Of a stretch of 64,000 nucleotides of DNA, positions 1-9,823 are shown in pieces. The DNA lies in contig NZ_LR594036.1 of NCBI RefSeq assembly GCF_901542335.1, positions 1,426,001 to 1,490,000 of the forward strand. The letters run 5' to 3'. A model generated the notes under the pieces. The model made no database searches. It was not told the DNA's origin and worked only from the letters and a program-made list of their open reading frames with translations. Positions within the stretch are counted from its first letter, which is position 1. Each line of letters begins with the position of its first letter. This stretch comes from Streptococcus porcinus (lineage in GTDB: Bacteria > Bacillota > Bacilli > Lactobacillales > Streptococcaceae). The translations under genes and the position numbers were made by a program.

Positions 1-55
1 GTTGCTGGATTCCTGAACTGATAAAGGGTTTATAACGTCTCCAAAAGCTAAGCAT
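1..55 (-). CDS. ABC transporter permease, N-terminal fragment (runs off the window)
   Basis: Only the first 18 codons are visible, beginning MLSFWRRYKPFIS at an ATG one base after the stop of the upstream ATPase gene (TGA-T-ATG). The tight coupling to an ABC-2 type ATPase and the basic/aromatic start suggest the membrane subunit of that exporter. This is inference from context, because no membrane span lies inside the window. Confidence 0.5.
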   Translation of the reverse strand, partial: MLSFWRRYKPFISSGIQQ

Positions 56-56
56 A

Positions 57-1049
57 TCAAAGCTCCTTTCGGTAAAAGCGTCGAACGATTTCCTCAATAT
101 CAACATCTACCATCTTCAAATCTCTCACTTTAAAATCTAACATAATTTTTTTAATAATCTCAGCTGTTTGAAAAAGAGAACTATCGTAGTGGATATCTAA
201 AATAAGGTCATGGTAAGTCATTTCCCAAGAAGAGATGTTTGCAAACTGCTTGACTAATTCTTCTTGACCAGACTCTAACTCAAAAGAGAGACTCTTCATC
301 TTTCCAAACCTTTGTTTTAACTGATTAACTGAACCATCAAAAATCTCTTGTCCCTTATCAATCATAATAATACGATCACAAAGTTGTTCAATATCGCTTA
401 AATCATGTGTTGTTAATAAAATGGTTGTTTCTTCTTCTTGATTAATCTGAGCAATAGCTTTGCGAATATTATCTTTTACTGAAACATCTAGCCCAATCGT
501 AGGTTCATCTAAAAATAGAACTTTCGGATTGTGTAATAGTGAAGCTGCTATGTCTGCTCGCATTCGTTGTCCAAGTGATAATGTCCGAACAGGATCTTTA
601 ATAAACTCATTTAGATCAAGGACTTCATTTAAAAAAGCCATGCGCTTGTTAAAGAGTTGGTCCGGAACATCGTAGATTTCTTTTAAAACCGTGTAAGTTT
701 CTTGTAATGCTAAATCCCACCAAAGCTGAGTCCGTTGCCCAAAAACAACACCAATATCTCTGACGTAATCTTGGCGATTTTCTTGAGGAATCTTTCCATT
801 AATGCGACAATAACCCGAAGTGGGCTTTAAGATTCCTGTCAACATTTTTATCGTTGTTGATTTACCCGCACCATTAGCTCCAATAAAGCCTAAAACCTGC
901 CCTTTAGGAACTTCAAAAGATAAGTCTTTTACTGCTTCAAAAATTTCTAGTTGAGGATGAACAAAAGACTTTAAAGCCCCTTTTAAACCTGGTTCCTTAA
1001 CAGTTTTAATAAAATTTTTATGAAGGTGTGATACCTCAATCATTGTCAT
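57..1049 (-). CDS. ABC-2 type exporter ATP-binding protein
   Basis: A 330-residue ATPase that should power an exporter with the permease starting just downstream. It has Walker A GANGAGKST near residue 58, the signature TLSLGQRMRADIA, Walker B VLFLDEPTIGLD, and a switch His in TTHDLSD. After the nucleotide-binding domain there is about 90 residues of extra C-terminal domain, as in the NatA/YbhF-like group with an N-terminal extension before the core. I chose the ATG at 1049 (MTMIEV) because AGTAGGG lies 7 bases upstream; the TTG two codons earlier is less likely. The substrate cannot be told from sequence. Confidence 0.85.
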   Translation of the reverse strand: MTMIEVSHLHKNFIKTVKEPGLKGALKSFVHPQLEIFEAVKDLSFEVPKGQVLGFIGANGAGKSTTIKMLTGILKPTSGYCRINGKIPQENRQDYVRDIGVVFGQRTQLWWDLALQETYTVLKEIYDVPDQLFNKRMAFLNEVLDLNEFIKDPVRTLSLGQRMRADIAASLLHNPKVLFLDEPTIGLDVSVKDNIRKAIAQINQEEETTILLTTHDLSDIEQLCDRIIMIDKGQEIFDGSVNQLKQRFGKMKSLSFELESGQEELVKQFANISSWEMTYHDLILDIHYDSSLFQTAEIIKKIMLDFKVRDLKMVDVDIEEIVRRFYRKEL

Positions 1050-1153
1050 TGTCAAGCCCTACTTCTTTAATTTTCCTAAAATAATAAGTAATTTATTATA
1101 ACACCCTGACCAATTTTATGCAATCGCTTTCTATAACCATCTCACTTCCTTAT

Positions 1154-1194
1154 AAAAAAACCTCAAAAATTAGATAACTTTCTAACTTTTGAGG
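1154..1194 (-). terminator. Rho-independent terminator of thrS
   Basis: A 14-bp stem (arms at 1161-1174 and 1181-1194, with one G-U pair) is followed on the minus strand by seven T. It lies 26 bases after the thrS stop and separates thrS from the ABC exporter genes. Confidence 0.9.
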
Positions 1195-1219
1195 GATGTC
1201 TATCTAAAAACTGCCTAGT

Positions 1220-3166
1220 CTATTCCACTACTGGTTTTGATTTACGGGCAATATCAGCCAGAATAGTTTCTACAAATTGGACAACCGTTTCAGTATGTGT
1301 GGCTTTGCTTCCATAACGACGAACATTGACTGATTTTTCTTCCATTTCTTTGTCACCAACAATTAATTGGTAAGGAATTTTGCTGGTTTGAGAAGCACGA
1401 ATCTTGTATTGCATTTTTTCATTTCGATCATCGACGTCCGCACGAACACCTTTGTCGCGTAAGATTTTAGCAACTTCCCAAGCATAATCCACATGAGCTT
1501 CATTTGAAATTGGAATCACAGTAACTTGATGAGGTGCTAACCAAGTTGGGAAAGCCCCTTTGTAAGTTTCAATCAAGATGGCAGTAAAACGTTCCATTGT
1601 TGAAATGACACCACGATGTATCATAACTGGACGGTGTTCTTCACCATCAGCACCAATATACTTCAAATCAAACCGTTCAGGTAATAAGAAGTCTAACTGA
1701 ATAGTAGATAAGGTTTCTTCGTTACCAAGTGCTGTTTTCACCTGGATATCAAGTTTCGGACCATAGAAGGCTGCTTCCCCTTCTGCTTCAAAGTAGTCAA
1801 CACCCATTTCATCAAGGGCTGCTTTAAGCATACTTTGTGCTTTTTCCCACATCTCATCATTATCAAAATATTTTTCTGTATCATTAGGATCACGGTAAGA
1901 CAAACGGAAACGATAGTCCGTTAAATTAAAGTCTTCATATACATCTATGATTAATTGAAGTGCACGTTGGAATTCTTCCTGGATTTGCTCTGGTGTAACG
2001 AATAGATGCCCGTCATTAAGCGTCATTTCACGCACACGTTGCAGTCCTGATAATGCACCTGATTTCTCATAGCGGTGCATCATCCCTAGCTCAGCAATTC
2101 GAATTGGCAACTCGCGATAAGAATGAACATGATGCTTGTAAACTTCAATATGATGAGGACAATTCATCGGGCGAAGCACAAACTCTTCACCATCTCCCAT
2201 ATCCATTGTTGGGAACATATCATCACGATAGTGGTCCCAGTGACCAGAAGTTTTATAAAAGTCTACTGATGCCATCGGAGGAGTATAAACATGTTGATAG
2301 CCTGAAGCTAGTTCTTTATCAGTGATATAACGCTCAAGCGTACGACGAATAGTTGCCCCATTTGGTAACCAGAATGGAAGGCCTTGACCTACTTCTGGGT
2401 TAACCATAAATAAATCAAGTTCTTTACCGAGTTTTCTGTGGTCACGCTCTTTTGCTTCTTCCAAACGTGTTAAGTAGGCTTTAAGGTCTTTCTTATCAAA
2501 CCAGGCAGTTCCATAAACTCTTTGCATCATAGCGTTGTCACTATTACCACGCCAATATGCTCCGGCAACATTTAAAAGATGGAAGACTTGAATCCGTCCT
2601 GTTGATGGAACATGAGGACCACGGCACAAATCCACAAACTCACCTTGACGGTAAATAGTTAAACCGGCAGCATCATCGGAGTGTTCATTAATCAATTCCA
2701 CTTTATAAGGATCATCTTTAAAGATTTCTAAAGCTTCTTCTTTTGAAACTTCCTCACGAATACATGGATGATTTTCCTTAACAATTTTTTTCATTTCTTC
2801 TTCAATACGAGGAAGATCTTCATTAGAAATTTGTCCGGCTTGATTATCGGTATCGTAATAGAAACCATCAGCAATAGCTGGTCCTACACCGAGATGAATA
2901 TTTGGGAAAAGGCGTTTTGCAGCCTGCGCAAATAAATGAGCAGCTGAATGACGCAAAACACCAAATGCATCTTCATGATCTGGTGTAACAATTTCAATAC
3001 TGCCATCTTCTTCAAGAGGACGATTTGTATCAATTAACTGACCATTAAATTTTCCTGCCAAAGCTTTCTTAGCCAAAGAATTACTAATGGATTGGGCAAC
3101 TTCAAATGTTGTGATGCCAGATTCAAACTCACGAACAGCACCATCTGGAAAAGTAATCTTAATCAT
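1220..3166 (-). CDS. thrS: Threonyl-tRNA synthetase
   Basis: A 648-residue class II synthetase that charges tRNA-Thr in the cytoplasm. Domains in order are: N-terminal TGS domain ([15 protein letters not shown]), editing domain with HSAAH near residue 76, the catalytic core with motif 2 (LRPMNCPHH) and motif 3 ([13 protein letters not shown]), and the anticodon-binding domain ([11 protein letters not shown] onward). Length is normal. The frame stays open 29 codons further upstream, but that part is the T-box terminator and antiterminator. The ATG at 3166 is preceded by TAAAGGAGAG, so it is the real start. It is transcribed alone behind a T-box leader. Confidence 0.98.
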   Translation of the reverse strand: MIKITFPDGAVREFESGITTFEVAQSISNSLAKKALAGKFNGQLIDTNRPLEEDGSIEIVTPDHEDAFGVLRHSAAHLFAQAAKRLFPNIHLGVGPAIADGFYYDTDNQAGQISNEDLPRIEEEMKKIVKENHPCIREEVSKEEALEIFKDDPYKVELINEHSDDAAGLTIYRQGEFVDLCRGPHVPSTGRIQVFHLLNVAGAYWRGNSDNAMMQRVYGTAWFDKKDLKAYLTRLEEAKERDHRKLGKELDLFMVNPEVGQGLPFWLPNGATIRRTLERYITDKELASGYQHVYTPPMASVDFYKTSGHWDHYRDDMFPTMDMGDGEEFVLRPMNCPHHIEVYKHHVHSYRELPIRIAELGMMHRYEKSGALSGLQRVREMTLNDGHLFVTPEQIQEEFQRALQLIIDVYEDFNLTDYRFRLSYRDPNDTEKYFDNDEMWEKAQSMLKAALDEMGVDYFEAEGEAAFYGPKLDIQVKTALGNEETLSTIQLDFLLPERFDLKYIGADGEEHRPVMIHRGVISTMERFTAILIETYKGAFPTWLAPHQVTVIPISNEAHVDYAWEVAKILRDKGVRADVDDRNEKMQYKIRASQTSKIPYQLIVGDKEMEEKSVNVRRYGSKATHTETVVQFVETILADIARKSKPVVE

Positions 3167-3413
3167 TTTTCTCTCCTTTATCTTTTCTTCCATAATTTTA
3201 AAATAAAAAAGCGCCATCCTAAAAAGGACGTCGCAACGTGGTTCCACCTTCATTTGTGTACGGCAAAAAGCCAGACACCTCTGATTGGTTATAAGGGAAC
3301 CACCCTTTTATGTTTGCATAAAATCATTGGAAGGAGTATCAGCTTAGGCATCTTGTGCTCTTTTCACCAACCAGCACTCGCTTAGATAGATGTTGCTAAA
3401 CCAACTTGTCTTC
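3167..3413 (-). promoter_or_regulatory. T-box leader of thrS (Thr, probable specifier ACT)
   Basis: The conserved T-box sequence GGTGGAACCACG is at 3237-3248 on the minus strand, directly followed by a terminator stem and T run (about 3209-3236). The 5' end has the stem I element AGCGAG near 3381. A GGAAG near the transcript start can pair with CTTCC, and the triplet just before that strand is ACT (3335-3337), a threonine codon in the place expected for the specifier. Uncharged tRNA-Thr should bind here, form the antiterminator and allow thrS transcription. The T-box call is strong; the specifier assignment is by eye. Confidence 0.93.
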
Positions 3414-3419
3414 CTTGTT

Positions 3420-3447
3420 ATTATAACAATAATTTCTAAAATTTCAA
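3420..3447 (-). promoter_or_regulatory. Promoter of the thrS T-box transcript
   Basis: On the minus strand TTGAAA (3442-3447) and TATAAT (3420-3425) are 16 bases apart, and the T-box leader begins about seven bases downstream. Confidence 0.75.
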
Positions 3448-3584
3448 GAGTGATTGCAAAAATATCTGAGCAACGAAAAATTAAACAAACATCTTTCTCT
3501 TTTAGCCAGCAAATAACCTGTAAATTACCTATAATATCCAGAAAACCCACTAATCTAGATGAAGTTTATCTACCACTTCTGTGA

Positions 3585-4919
3585 CTACTCTAAAAAATCA
3601 CGAATAGCATTAACCATTTTAAGAGGAGCTTTGACTACTTTCGCAGATGTAACTGCTGTAGCTTTAAAAGCTCTTGTTGGTAATTGACTTGCTGACTGAA
3701 CCAACTTAATTGATTCTCTCTTGCTAGAACCTGTAATCCTCAAACTCAGTTTCTGTTTGTTACGTTCACTTTTGTTAATTAGAGTATCTAGATAAAAAGT
3801 ATATACGGACTGTCCAAAATGTTCAGACGAAATTTCATAACGCTTTTGATCAAGTAACTCTTGTGACATTTTTGGCGTCTCAAGAATAGCGTCCAAAACA
3901 GCGTCTGCCAAATCAGACTCGTGGTAGTATAAGGTACCAAACATTTTGTCGGAAATAAGTTCATCTAAATAGGGATTACCATGAGCAATAATCGGTTTAC
4001 CACACGCCAAACTTTCAATATAAGTTAACCCCTGAGTCTCACTGGTTGAAGCACTAATAAAGAAGTCACAAGCCTTATAATAATGACCCACCTTATCATG
4101 TGGTATCATACCAGTGAAAATAACATTAGCATCAACACCTAAGGTACTTGCCATATCTTTTAAATCTTCTAGATAAGGCCCGTCACCAACAATGAGGAGT
4201 TTTACTTTTGAATTACCCGCTAAAATATCGGGCATCTGTTTAATAATAGCTTGAATATTTTTTTCAGAAGAGATTCGAGATAAGCTCAAAAGAATTGTTT
4301 CATCTTCTTGAATCTGTAATTGTTCTTTTAAATCTCTAATGTCATCATCTGAAATATCATTACATAGATATTTTTCTAACTCGATCCCAGTAGGAATAAC
4401 TCGTTTAGGAATAGCAATTTGGTAATCATCAATGAGGTTTGAAACAATGGGACTAGGACAAATCAAGCCATCCACTTCTTTCAGAAAGCTCTTCAATATT
4501 GGTTTGACCATACTTGGTCGAATCAGTTTACCATTTGCAATATAAGTCACATAGTCCTCATACTGTGTATGATAGGTATGGATAATTGGAATTCTTAAAG
4601 CCTTGGCAACCATTTTACCAAGCAAACCTAAACTGAACTCTGTCTGCGTATGAATGATATCCAAATCATACTGCTTGGCTATCTTATAAGAAGAAATAAG
4701 GCCACGATATACTACTCGACGGTCCGTAAAAGACACAAAAGGAACGCTTGGTAGTCTAATAATTGTTGGATCTTCAAAACGCTTAACGTTACGATCAGTC
4801 GTCGTAAAGACATAAACTTCATGTCCTTCTTTTTCTAACTCATCCTTTAAAGTTCTAATACTCGTAGCTACACCTGAAACTTGCGGGAAATAGGTATCTG
4901 TAAATAGACCAATTCGCAT
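3585..4919 (-). CDS. GT4 glycosyltransferase, diacylglycerol glucosyltransferase type
   Basis: A 444-residue GT-B fold enzyme beginning MRIGLFTDTYFPQVSG, typical of monoglucosyl-diacylglycerol synthases that transfer glucose from UDP-glucose to diacylglycerol at the membrane. The C-terminal half has the donor-binding signature SETQGLTYIESLACGKPIIA with the EX7E pattern, and a basic tail (KAPLKMVNAIRDFLE) that could sit on the membrane. It starts one base after the stop of the CpoA-like gene (TAAGATG), so both are one operon. Such glycolipids are precursors of the lipoteichoic acid anchor. The precise sugar specificity is inferred from family and pairing. Confidence 0.85.
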   Translation of the reverse strand: MRIGLFTDTYFPQVSGVATSIRTLKDELEKEGHEVYVFTTTDRNVKRFEDPTIIRLPSVPFVSFTDRRVVYRGLISSYKIAKQYDLDIIHTQTEFSLGLLGKMVAKALRIPIIHTYHTQYEDYVTYIANGKLIRPSMVKPILKSFLKEVDGLICPSPIVSNLIDDYQIAIPKRVIPTGIELEKYLCNDISDDDIRDLKEQLQIQEDETILLSLSRISSEKNIQAIIKQMPDILAGNSKVKLLIVGDGPYLEDLKDMASTLGVDANVIFTGMIPHDKVGHYYKACDFFISASTSETQGLTYIESLACGKPIIAHGNPYLDELISDKMFGTLYYHESDLADAVLDAILETPKMSQELLDQKRYEISSEHFGQSVYTFYLDTLINKSERNKQKLSLRITGSSKRESIKLVQSASQLPTRAFKATAVTSAKVVKAPLKMVNAIRDFLE

Positions 4920-4920
4920 C

Positions 4921-5919
4921 TTATAACTCCATTACTTTTTGATAAGTGTCTACTAACTCAGCAGCAATTTTTTCCAAACTCCGACTTTCTGCAACTCGGT
5001 AACCAGCTTCCACTTTATGGGACTTACCGGAGAATATACGTCTTAACGCCACTTCAAATCCAGGCACATCACTGGCTAATTCAGCACTCTCCTGATTGAC
5101 CCAGCCCGAATAGACTGGAATATCACGCAAAACAATATTTTGGCGGCTAGCTAAGGCTTCTAAAACAACTATCCCTTCTGTCTCTTCACGACTCGGGAAG
5201 AAAAAGGCATCAGCCCCAGTCATAGCTCCCTCATAGACTGGTCCTTTTATATAGCCAGGAAAAATGACATTAGCTGGATGATCTTTTTCAATAATGCGAC
5301 GCATTTCAGCGGGAATAACCCACTTGTTAGTTTCACCAAACCAAATAAATTGCACATCAGGCATAGCTTTGGCAACCTCAACAAAATCGTCAATTCCTTT
5401 GCGTTTGAAAAAGAGCCCTGCACCCATAACAACTTTCTGTCCAGCTTTTAAGTTAAAATATTCCCGAAAAACAGCTTCTTTTTGAGGATCTGCTCCGTAC
5501 TGTTCTAAATTAATACCATTTGAAATAACATATATTGGTTTTTGAATACCGTAGTTTTCAATTAGCGATTTAGAATAGAGGGTTGGGGTAATAATGGCAT
5601 CAGCTTTCCGATAAAATAAACAAAGGTAGCGCCTAAATAAGGGTGACACGAAGTTGGAAAAAATAAAGGAATTTCGAAAATCTTCCTCTGTTGAGTGACC
5701 ATGCATAATCACTTTTTTCCCTTTTTTCTGTGCATTTACCATCAATAGCCAACTAGCTAGCCCGTATGTATTAATATGGACCAAATCATAATCATCTTTT
5801 GGATTAGTCGTAAAGGCTTGACCAATTAAGGTTAAAGCTTTTATTTGATGCTTAATAGCGCGGCCGATACCAGATTTTTTTAAGTAATTTTCAGCTTCTA
5901 AGTATAGTAAGACTTTCAT
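4921..5919 (-). CDS. cpoA: CpoA-like glycolipid glycosyltransferase
   Basis: A 332-residue GT4 enzyme starting MKVLLYLEAENYLKKSGIGRA, the pattern I associate with pneumococcal CpoA and the Acholeplasma diglycosyl-diacylglycerol synthase, which is also about 332 residues. It should add the second sugar to monoglucosyl-diacylglycerol. Visible features are GAGLFFKRKGIDDFVEVA in the C-terminal Rossmann lobe and the EX7E-type signature SREETEGIVVLEAL near residue 250. It is the first gene of a two-gene operon with the monoglucosyl transferase downstream. The name rests on remembered similarity and the pairing. Confidence 0.72.
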   Translation of the reverse strand: MKVLLYLEAENYLKKSGIGRAIKHQIKALTLIGQAFTTNPKDDYDLVHINTYGLASWLLMVNAQKKGKKVIMHGHSTEEDFRNSFIFSNFVSPLFRRYLCLFYRKADAIITPTLYSKSLIENYGIQKPIYVISNGINLEQYGADPQKEAVFREYFNLKAGQKVVMGAGLFFKRKGIDDFVEVAKAMPDVQFIWFGETNKWVIPAEMRRIIEKDHPANVIFPGYIKGPVYEGAMTGADAFFFPSREETEGIVVLEALASRQNIVLRDIPVYSGWVNQESAELASDVPGFEVALRRIFSGKSHKVEAGYRVAESRSLEKIAAELVDTYQKVMEL

Positions 5920-5963
5920 AGTCTCTATTATAGCTTATTTTAAAGGATTTTTCACTAGGGAGT

Positions 5964-5991
5964 AAAAAAATCAGCTCTAAGCTGATTTTTT
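5964..5991 (-). terminator. Terminator overlapping the amyA stop codon
   Basis: Symmetric hairpin AAAAAATCAGCT-cta-AGCTGATTTTTT. It includes the amyA stop codon and ends its transcript before cpoA. Confidence 0.85.
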
Positions 5992-7459
5992 ATATTAAAT
6001 CATAGTATTTTTTCGGGACCCAAGCTGCGATAGAACCTGGCTCAACTATAAAATCAGCCCAGCCATCTTCATCAATAATAATTTCCTCAGAGCAGTGTCC
6101 AAGATAATCAACAAAGGTTTGCCCAGCATAAAGTTTCCCCACTTCCATGTGCTTCCACCCACGATCTCCATTAGTCATGACAACTGCTAAACAAGCATTC
6201 GTCTCATCATTGCCAAGTTCTGTCCACCCTATGCAATTAGCGTGATCAAAATAGTTCACTTGTTTACCATAGACAAGTTTTTTTCGCAACTGGGCCATTT
6301 TGTCAATAAGATCTTTGAAGGCCACCTGTTCACGCTCTCCTTGAACTCCGTAATAATCTCCATAAAAAAGGCACGGCGTTCCTTCTTGCCTTAACATAAT
6401 AAAACCATAGGCTAGAGGTTTAAACCAATCTTCAACCTGTGATTCTAAAGCCTGACCACTTTGAGTATCATGATTATCAACGAAAGTAATCGCAAATTTT
6501 GAATTTGCTTGCATCAAAGTATTATCTAAAAGTGTTGCCATATTGTATTGGTTACCACTCTTACTAGCTTCAAAGAAATTCATATGTAGAGTAACATCAA
6601 CTAAATCAATCTGCATATCAACTTCTTTTAAATAACGATCAGTTTCATGAGCGCTATTTTTCCAGTATTCACCAAAGATAAATAACTCGGGAGCAATATT
6701 CTCACGCACGTAACGAATAAAATGATTCATAAAAGTGGCATCAATATGTTTGATCGCATCTAGACGAAAGCCACTGACTCCAGTTGTTTCAATAAACCAA
6801 TGTGCCCACTCTCTTAAATGTTCTTGAACTTCAGGGTGCTTGAAATCGATATCACAGAACATAAGATAATCAAAATTGCCTTTTTCATTATCCACTACTT
6901 CTTGGTTAGCCCAACCTTTATTATCACCAGTAATCATATAGATTCCAGTTTCATTATTACGAGCATCGTAATCAATCCCTGTAAAATGATACCAATGCCA
7001 TTTAAAATTATTATACTTATCATTTCGACCTGGGAAATTAAAACCAGTCCAACCTTCTATCTCATAGGGTTCTGAAATGGGTTGTTGACGATTTTCAGGA
7101 TTCATCTTTAGCACATAAAAGGTTTCCTTTTGATCACCATTAGCTTTATGGTTTAAGACGACGTCAGCAATGGGCATAATTCCAACTTCATTTAGGGAAT
7201 TAATAAGATCGAGATACTCCTCTTTTGTTCCATATTTTGTAGGAATTGTTCCGTTCTGATCAAATTCGCCAAGGTCAAATAAATCATAAATACCATAACC
7301 AACATCATTACTACCCGTCCCTTTAAAGGCAGGGGGTAACCACATTTTTGTTATCCCCAATTTTTGCATGTCTGGAATAGAAGACTGAAGCCTTTTCCAA
7401 TGATGATGATCATCTGGTAAATACCATTCAAAGGCCTGAAATAATAATTCATTTGTCAT
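5990..7459 (-). CDS. amyA: Cytoplasmic alpha-amylase
   Basis: A 489-residue GH13 enzyme hydrolysing alpha-1,4-glucans or maltodextrins. The four family motifs are visible: DVVLNH near 99, GFRLDAIKH near 235 with the nucleophile Asp, the acid/base Glu in FGEYW near 264, and FVDNHDTQ near 330. There is no signal peptide, so it acts inside the cell, probably on imported maltodextrin or stored glucan. The ATG at 7459 follows GGAGGGAGAACCA. It lies directly downstream of ccpA, with a terminator between, so partial read-through from ccpA is possible. Confidence 0.93.
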   Translation of the reverse strand: MTNELLFQAFEWYLPDDHHHWKRLQSSIPDMQKLGITKMWLPPAFKGTGSNDVGYGIYDLFDLGEFDQNGTIPTKYGTKEEYLDLINSLNEVGIMPIADVVLNHKANGDQKETFYVLKMNPENRQQPISEPYEIEGWTGFNFPGRNDKYNNFKWHWYHFTGIDYDARNNETGIYMITGDNKGWANQEVVDNEKGNFDYLMFCDIDFKHPEVQEHLREWAHWFIETTGVSGFRLDAIKHIDATFMNHFIRYVRENIAPELFIFGEYWKNSAHETDRYLKEVDMQIDLVDVTLHMNFFEASKSGNQYNMATLLDNTLMQANSKFAITFVDNHDTQSGQALESQVEDWFKPLAYGFIMLRQEGTPCLFYGDYYGVQGEREQVAFKDLIDKMAQLRKKLVYGKQVNYFDHANCIGWTELGNDETNACLAVVMTNGDRGWKHMEVGKLYAGQTFVDYLGHCSEEIIIDEDGWADFIVEPGSIAAWVPKKYYDLI

Positions 7460-7474
7460 TGGTTCTCCCTCCTA

Positions 7475-7500
7475 TAAAAAAACTGCCAACAAGTGGCAGT
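7475..7500 (-). terminator. Terminator between ccpA and amyA
   Basis: Stem ACTGCCA (7482-7488) with TGGCAGT (7494-7500), followed on the minus strand by seven T, five bases after the ccpA stop. Confidence 0.88.
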
Positions 7501-7504
7501 ATCT

Positions 7505-8506
7505 TTATTTCGTTGTGCCACGACGTTTAATGCCATGATTTAACAAAATTTCTTTTTCTTCTAAATCTTCTTTATTCATGATTTTGGTTAACATACGCAT
7601 GCTTACAGCACCTAAATCATACACAGGTTGACTAATTGAACTTAAGTTTGGACGAGTATATTCTACTACTGGTGAGTCATTACTTGTAATAATTTCAAAG
7701 TCTTCTGGCACACTCTTGCCTGCTGCAAAGAGACCATTTAATAAGCCCGCTGCTAGTTCATCTTCCCCTACATAAGCAGCTGTTGCCCCGGAGTTGATAA
7801 CGCGTTGCGCTAACTCAAAACCATCTTTATAAGAATAGTTTGCTTCAAAAACAAGGCCTTCTTTATAGTCCAATTTATTTTGTTTCAAGCCTTCTTTATA
7901 ACCAGAAAGTCTTACTTTACCATTGATTTCATCAATTAATGGTCCTGATACAAAAGCGATGTTTTGATGTTTTTCTGCTAAAATATCAACTACCTCAGAA
8001 ACAGCTGCTTTATAATCAATATTAACACTTGGCAATTGATGTTCTAAATCAACCGTTCCAGCTAATACAATTGGAGTTCTAGACCGTGAAAATTCTGCAC
8101 GAATTTTCTCAGTTAAATGATGCCCCATAAAAATAATCCCATCAACTTGCTTAGCAAACAAAGTATTAACAACATTTACTTCTTTATCGTCGTCTTCATC
8201 ACTTGAAGCTAAAACGATATTATATTTGTACATTGCTGCAATATCGTCAATTCCCTTAGCAAGGATTGAAAAGTAGGCGTTAGCAATATTAGGAATAACA
8301 ACTCCAACTGTTGTCGTTTTTTTACTTGCAAGACCACGAGCGACTGCATTAGGTCGATAATCCAAACGATCAATAACTTCTAATACTTTCTTACGTGTAT
8401 TTTCTTTAACATTTTTATTTCCATTCACAACACGGCTAACAGTTGCCATTGAAACACCAGCTTCACGAGCAACATCGTAAATCGTGATAGTATCATCTGT
8501 GTTCAT
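7505..8506 (-). CDS. ccpA: Catabolite control protein A
   Basis: A 333-residue LacI/GalR-family regulator. The N-terminal helix-turn-helix (TIYDVAREAGVSMATVSRVVNG, residues 6-27) and hinge helix (NAVARGLASKKT) are followed by a periplasmic-binding-protein-like domain beginning TVGVVIPNIANAYF. With HPr-Ser-P it binds cre sites and represses or activates carbon genes. It is divergent from pepQ, the arrangement known for ccpA in streptococci and lactococci. Candidate cre sites that it could bind occur here upstream of ccpA itself, bglA, the PTS operon and the secreted protein gene at 55966. Confidence 0.97.
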   Translation of the reverse strand: MNTDDTITIYDVAREAGVSMATVSRVVNGNKNVKENTRKKVLEVIDRLDYRPNAVARGLASKKTTTVGVVIPNIANAYFSILAKGIDDIAAMYKYNIVLASSDEDDDKEVNVVNTLFAKQVDGIIFMGHHLTEKIRAEFSRSRTPIVLAGTVDLEHQLPSVNIDYKAAVSEVVDILAEKHQNIAFVSGPLIDEINGKVRLSGYKEGLKQNKLDYKEGLVFEANYSYKDGFELAQRVINSGATAAYVGEDELAAGLLNGLFAAGKSVPEDFEIITSNDSPVVEYTRPNLSSISQPVYDLGAVSMRMLTKIMNKEDLEEKEILLNHGIKRRGTTK

Positions 8507-8564
8507 TCTTTATCTTCCTTTCTAATTTTGAAAATGACGCTTCCAAAGTCATTTTAGCATGAAT

Positions 8565-8578
8565 TGAAACCACTTTCA
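8565..8578. promoter_or_regulatory. Candidate cre site in the ccpA-pepQ intergenic region
   Basis: TGAAACCACTTTCA is a near-perfect palindrome and differs from the cre consensus TGWAANCGNTNWCA at one central base (CA for CG). It lies 59 bases upstream of ccpA and about 100 bases upstream of pepQ, so it could serve autoregulation of ccpA or control of pepQ. Confidence 0.5.
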
Positions 8579-8679
8579 AGTCTTAACTGCTCATTTTTGA
8601 AAACTTTTTCAACAATTAAAAGAAAACTTGATTTTTTAAGGATTTTTTGGAAAAATAGTAGCAGAAAGAAGGTATTGTC

Positions 8680-9765
8680 ATGACAAAAATTACTCAAATA
8701 CAAGATTTTTTGAAGTCACAAGAAGCACAGTTAGCAATCTTTTCTGATCCTGTTACAGTTAACTATCTAACTGGTTTTGCTTGTGACCCTCATGAGCGAC
8801 AAATGTTCCTCTTTATTTATGATCAGATAGCGCCGGTTCTTTTTGTTCCAGCATTGGAGGTAGCTCGCGCTCAAAAACGTGTTTCCTTCCCTGTTTTTGG
8901 CTATATAGATTCTGAAAACCCCTGGGAAAAAATCACATCTGTACTCCCAAATAAAAAAGCCAAACGTATCTATGCTGAATTCGACCACCTCAATGTCAGC
9001 AAATTCCAAGGCTTACAAAGTATATTTAGCGGGCACTTTGACAATTTAACACCCTTTATTCAAAATATGCGTCTCATCAAATCCAGTGACGAAATTGATA
9101 AGATGATGATTGCTGGGGAATTCGCTGACAAGGCTGTACAAACTGGTTTTGAAAACATCTCTTTGGAAGCAACCGAAACAGACATTATTGCTCAAATTGA
9201 ATTTGAAATGAAAAAACAAGGTATCAGTAAGATGAGTTTTGAAACCATGGTCTTAACTGGTGACAATGCAGCAAATCCACACGGTATTCCTGGTACCAAT
9301 AAAATTGAAAACAATGCCTTACTTCTCTTTGATTTAGGTGTTGAAACACTTGGCTACACTAGTGACATGACAAGAACTGTTGCCGTTGGAAAACCTGATC
9401 AATTTAAAATTGATATCTACAATCTTTGCTTAGAAGCTCAACTCACAGCCCAAGAATTCGTCAAGCCAGGAGTGACTGCCGCAGAAGTTGACGCTGCTGC
9501 TCGTTCCGTTATTGAAAAAGCTGGCTACGGGGAATACTTCAACCATCGTTTAGGGCACGGTCTAGGCATGGATGTTCATGAATTTCCGTCTATCATGGCA
9601 GGAAATGACTTAGAAATAAAAGAAGGTATGTGCTTCTCTATTGAACCTGGCATCTATATTCCTGGAAAAGTTGGCGTGCGAATCGAAGACTGCGGCCATG
9701 TTACCAAAGAAGGTTTCCAAGCCTTTACTAAAACAACAAAAGAATTGCAATACTTTGAAGGTTAA
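8680..9765 (+). CDS. pepQ: Xaa-Pro dipeptidase
   Basis: A 361-residue M24-family metallopeptidase that splits dipeptides with C-terminal proline in the cytoplasm. The creatinase-like N-terminal domain covers about residues 1-125. The pita-bread catalytic domain contains the metal ligands in LLFDLGVETLGYTSDMTRT (two Asp), GHGLGMDVHE (His), SIEPGIY (Glu) and GVRIEDCG (Glu). The ATG at 8680 has AGAAGG upstream. It is transcribed away from ccpA and ends at a terminator. Confidence 0.95.
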   Translation: MTKITQIQDFLKSQEAQLAIFSDPVTVNYLTGFACDPHERQMFLFIYDQIAPVLFVPALEVARAQKRVSFPVFGYIDSENPWEKITSVLPNKKAKRIYAEFDHLNVSKFQGLQSIFSGHFDNLTPFIQNMRLIKSSDEIDKMMIAGEFADKAVQTGFENISLEATETDIIAQIEFEMKKQGISKMSFETMVLTGDNAANPHGIPGTNKIENNALLLFDLGVETLGYTSDMTRTVAVGKPDQFKIDIYNLCLEAQLTAQEFVKPGVTAAEVDAAARSVIEKAGYGEYFNHRLGHGLGMDVHEFPSIMAGNDLEIKEGMCFSIEPGIYIPGKVGVRIEDCGHVTKEGFQAFTKTTKELQYFEG

Positions 9766-9795
9766 TACTGGAATTTATTTTAATCTTATAACAAA

Positions 9796-9823
9796 AGAGA
9801 AGCCGTTTTGGCCTCTCTTTTTA
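9796..9823 (+). terminator. Terminator of pepQ
   Basis: Stem AGAGAAGCC/GGCCTCTCT with one mismatch and a GTTTT loop, followed by a T run. It lies between the converging pepQ and mupG-like genes and touches the stop of the latter. Confidence 0.8.

Noticed and set aside
3167..3253. N-terminal extension of ThrRS by 29 residues
   Set aside because: The stretch encodes the T-box antiterminator and terminator; the ATG at 3166 has a strong ribosome site and gives the normal length.
3344..3550. 68-residue minus-strand open frame ahead of thrS
   Set aside because: It lies in the promoter and 5' part of the T-box leader and lacks a ribosome site.
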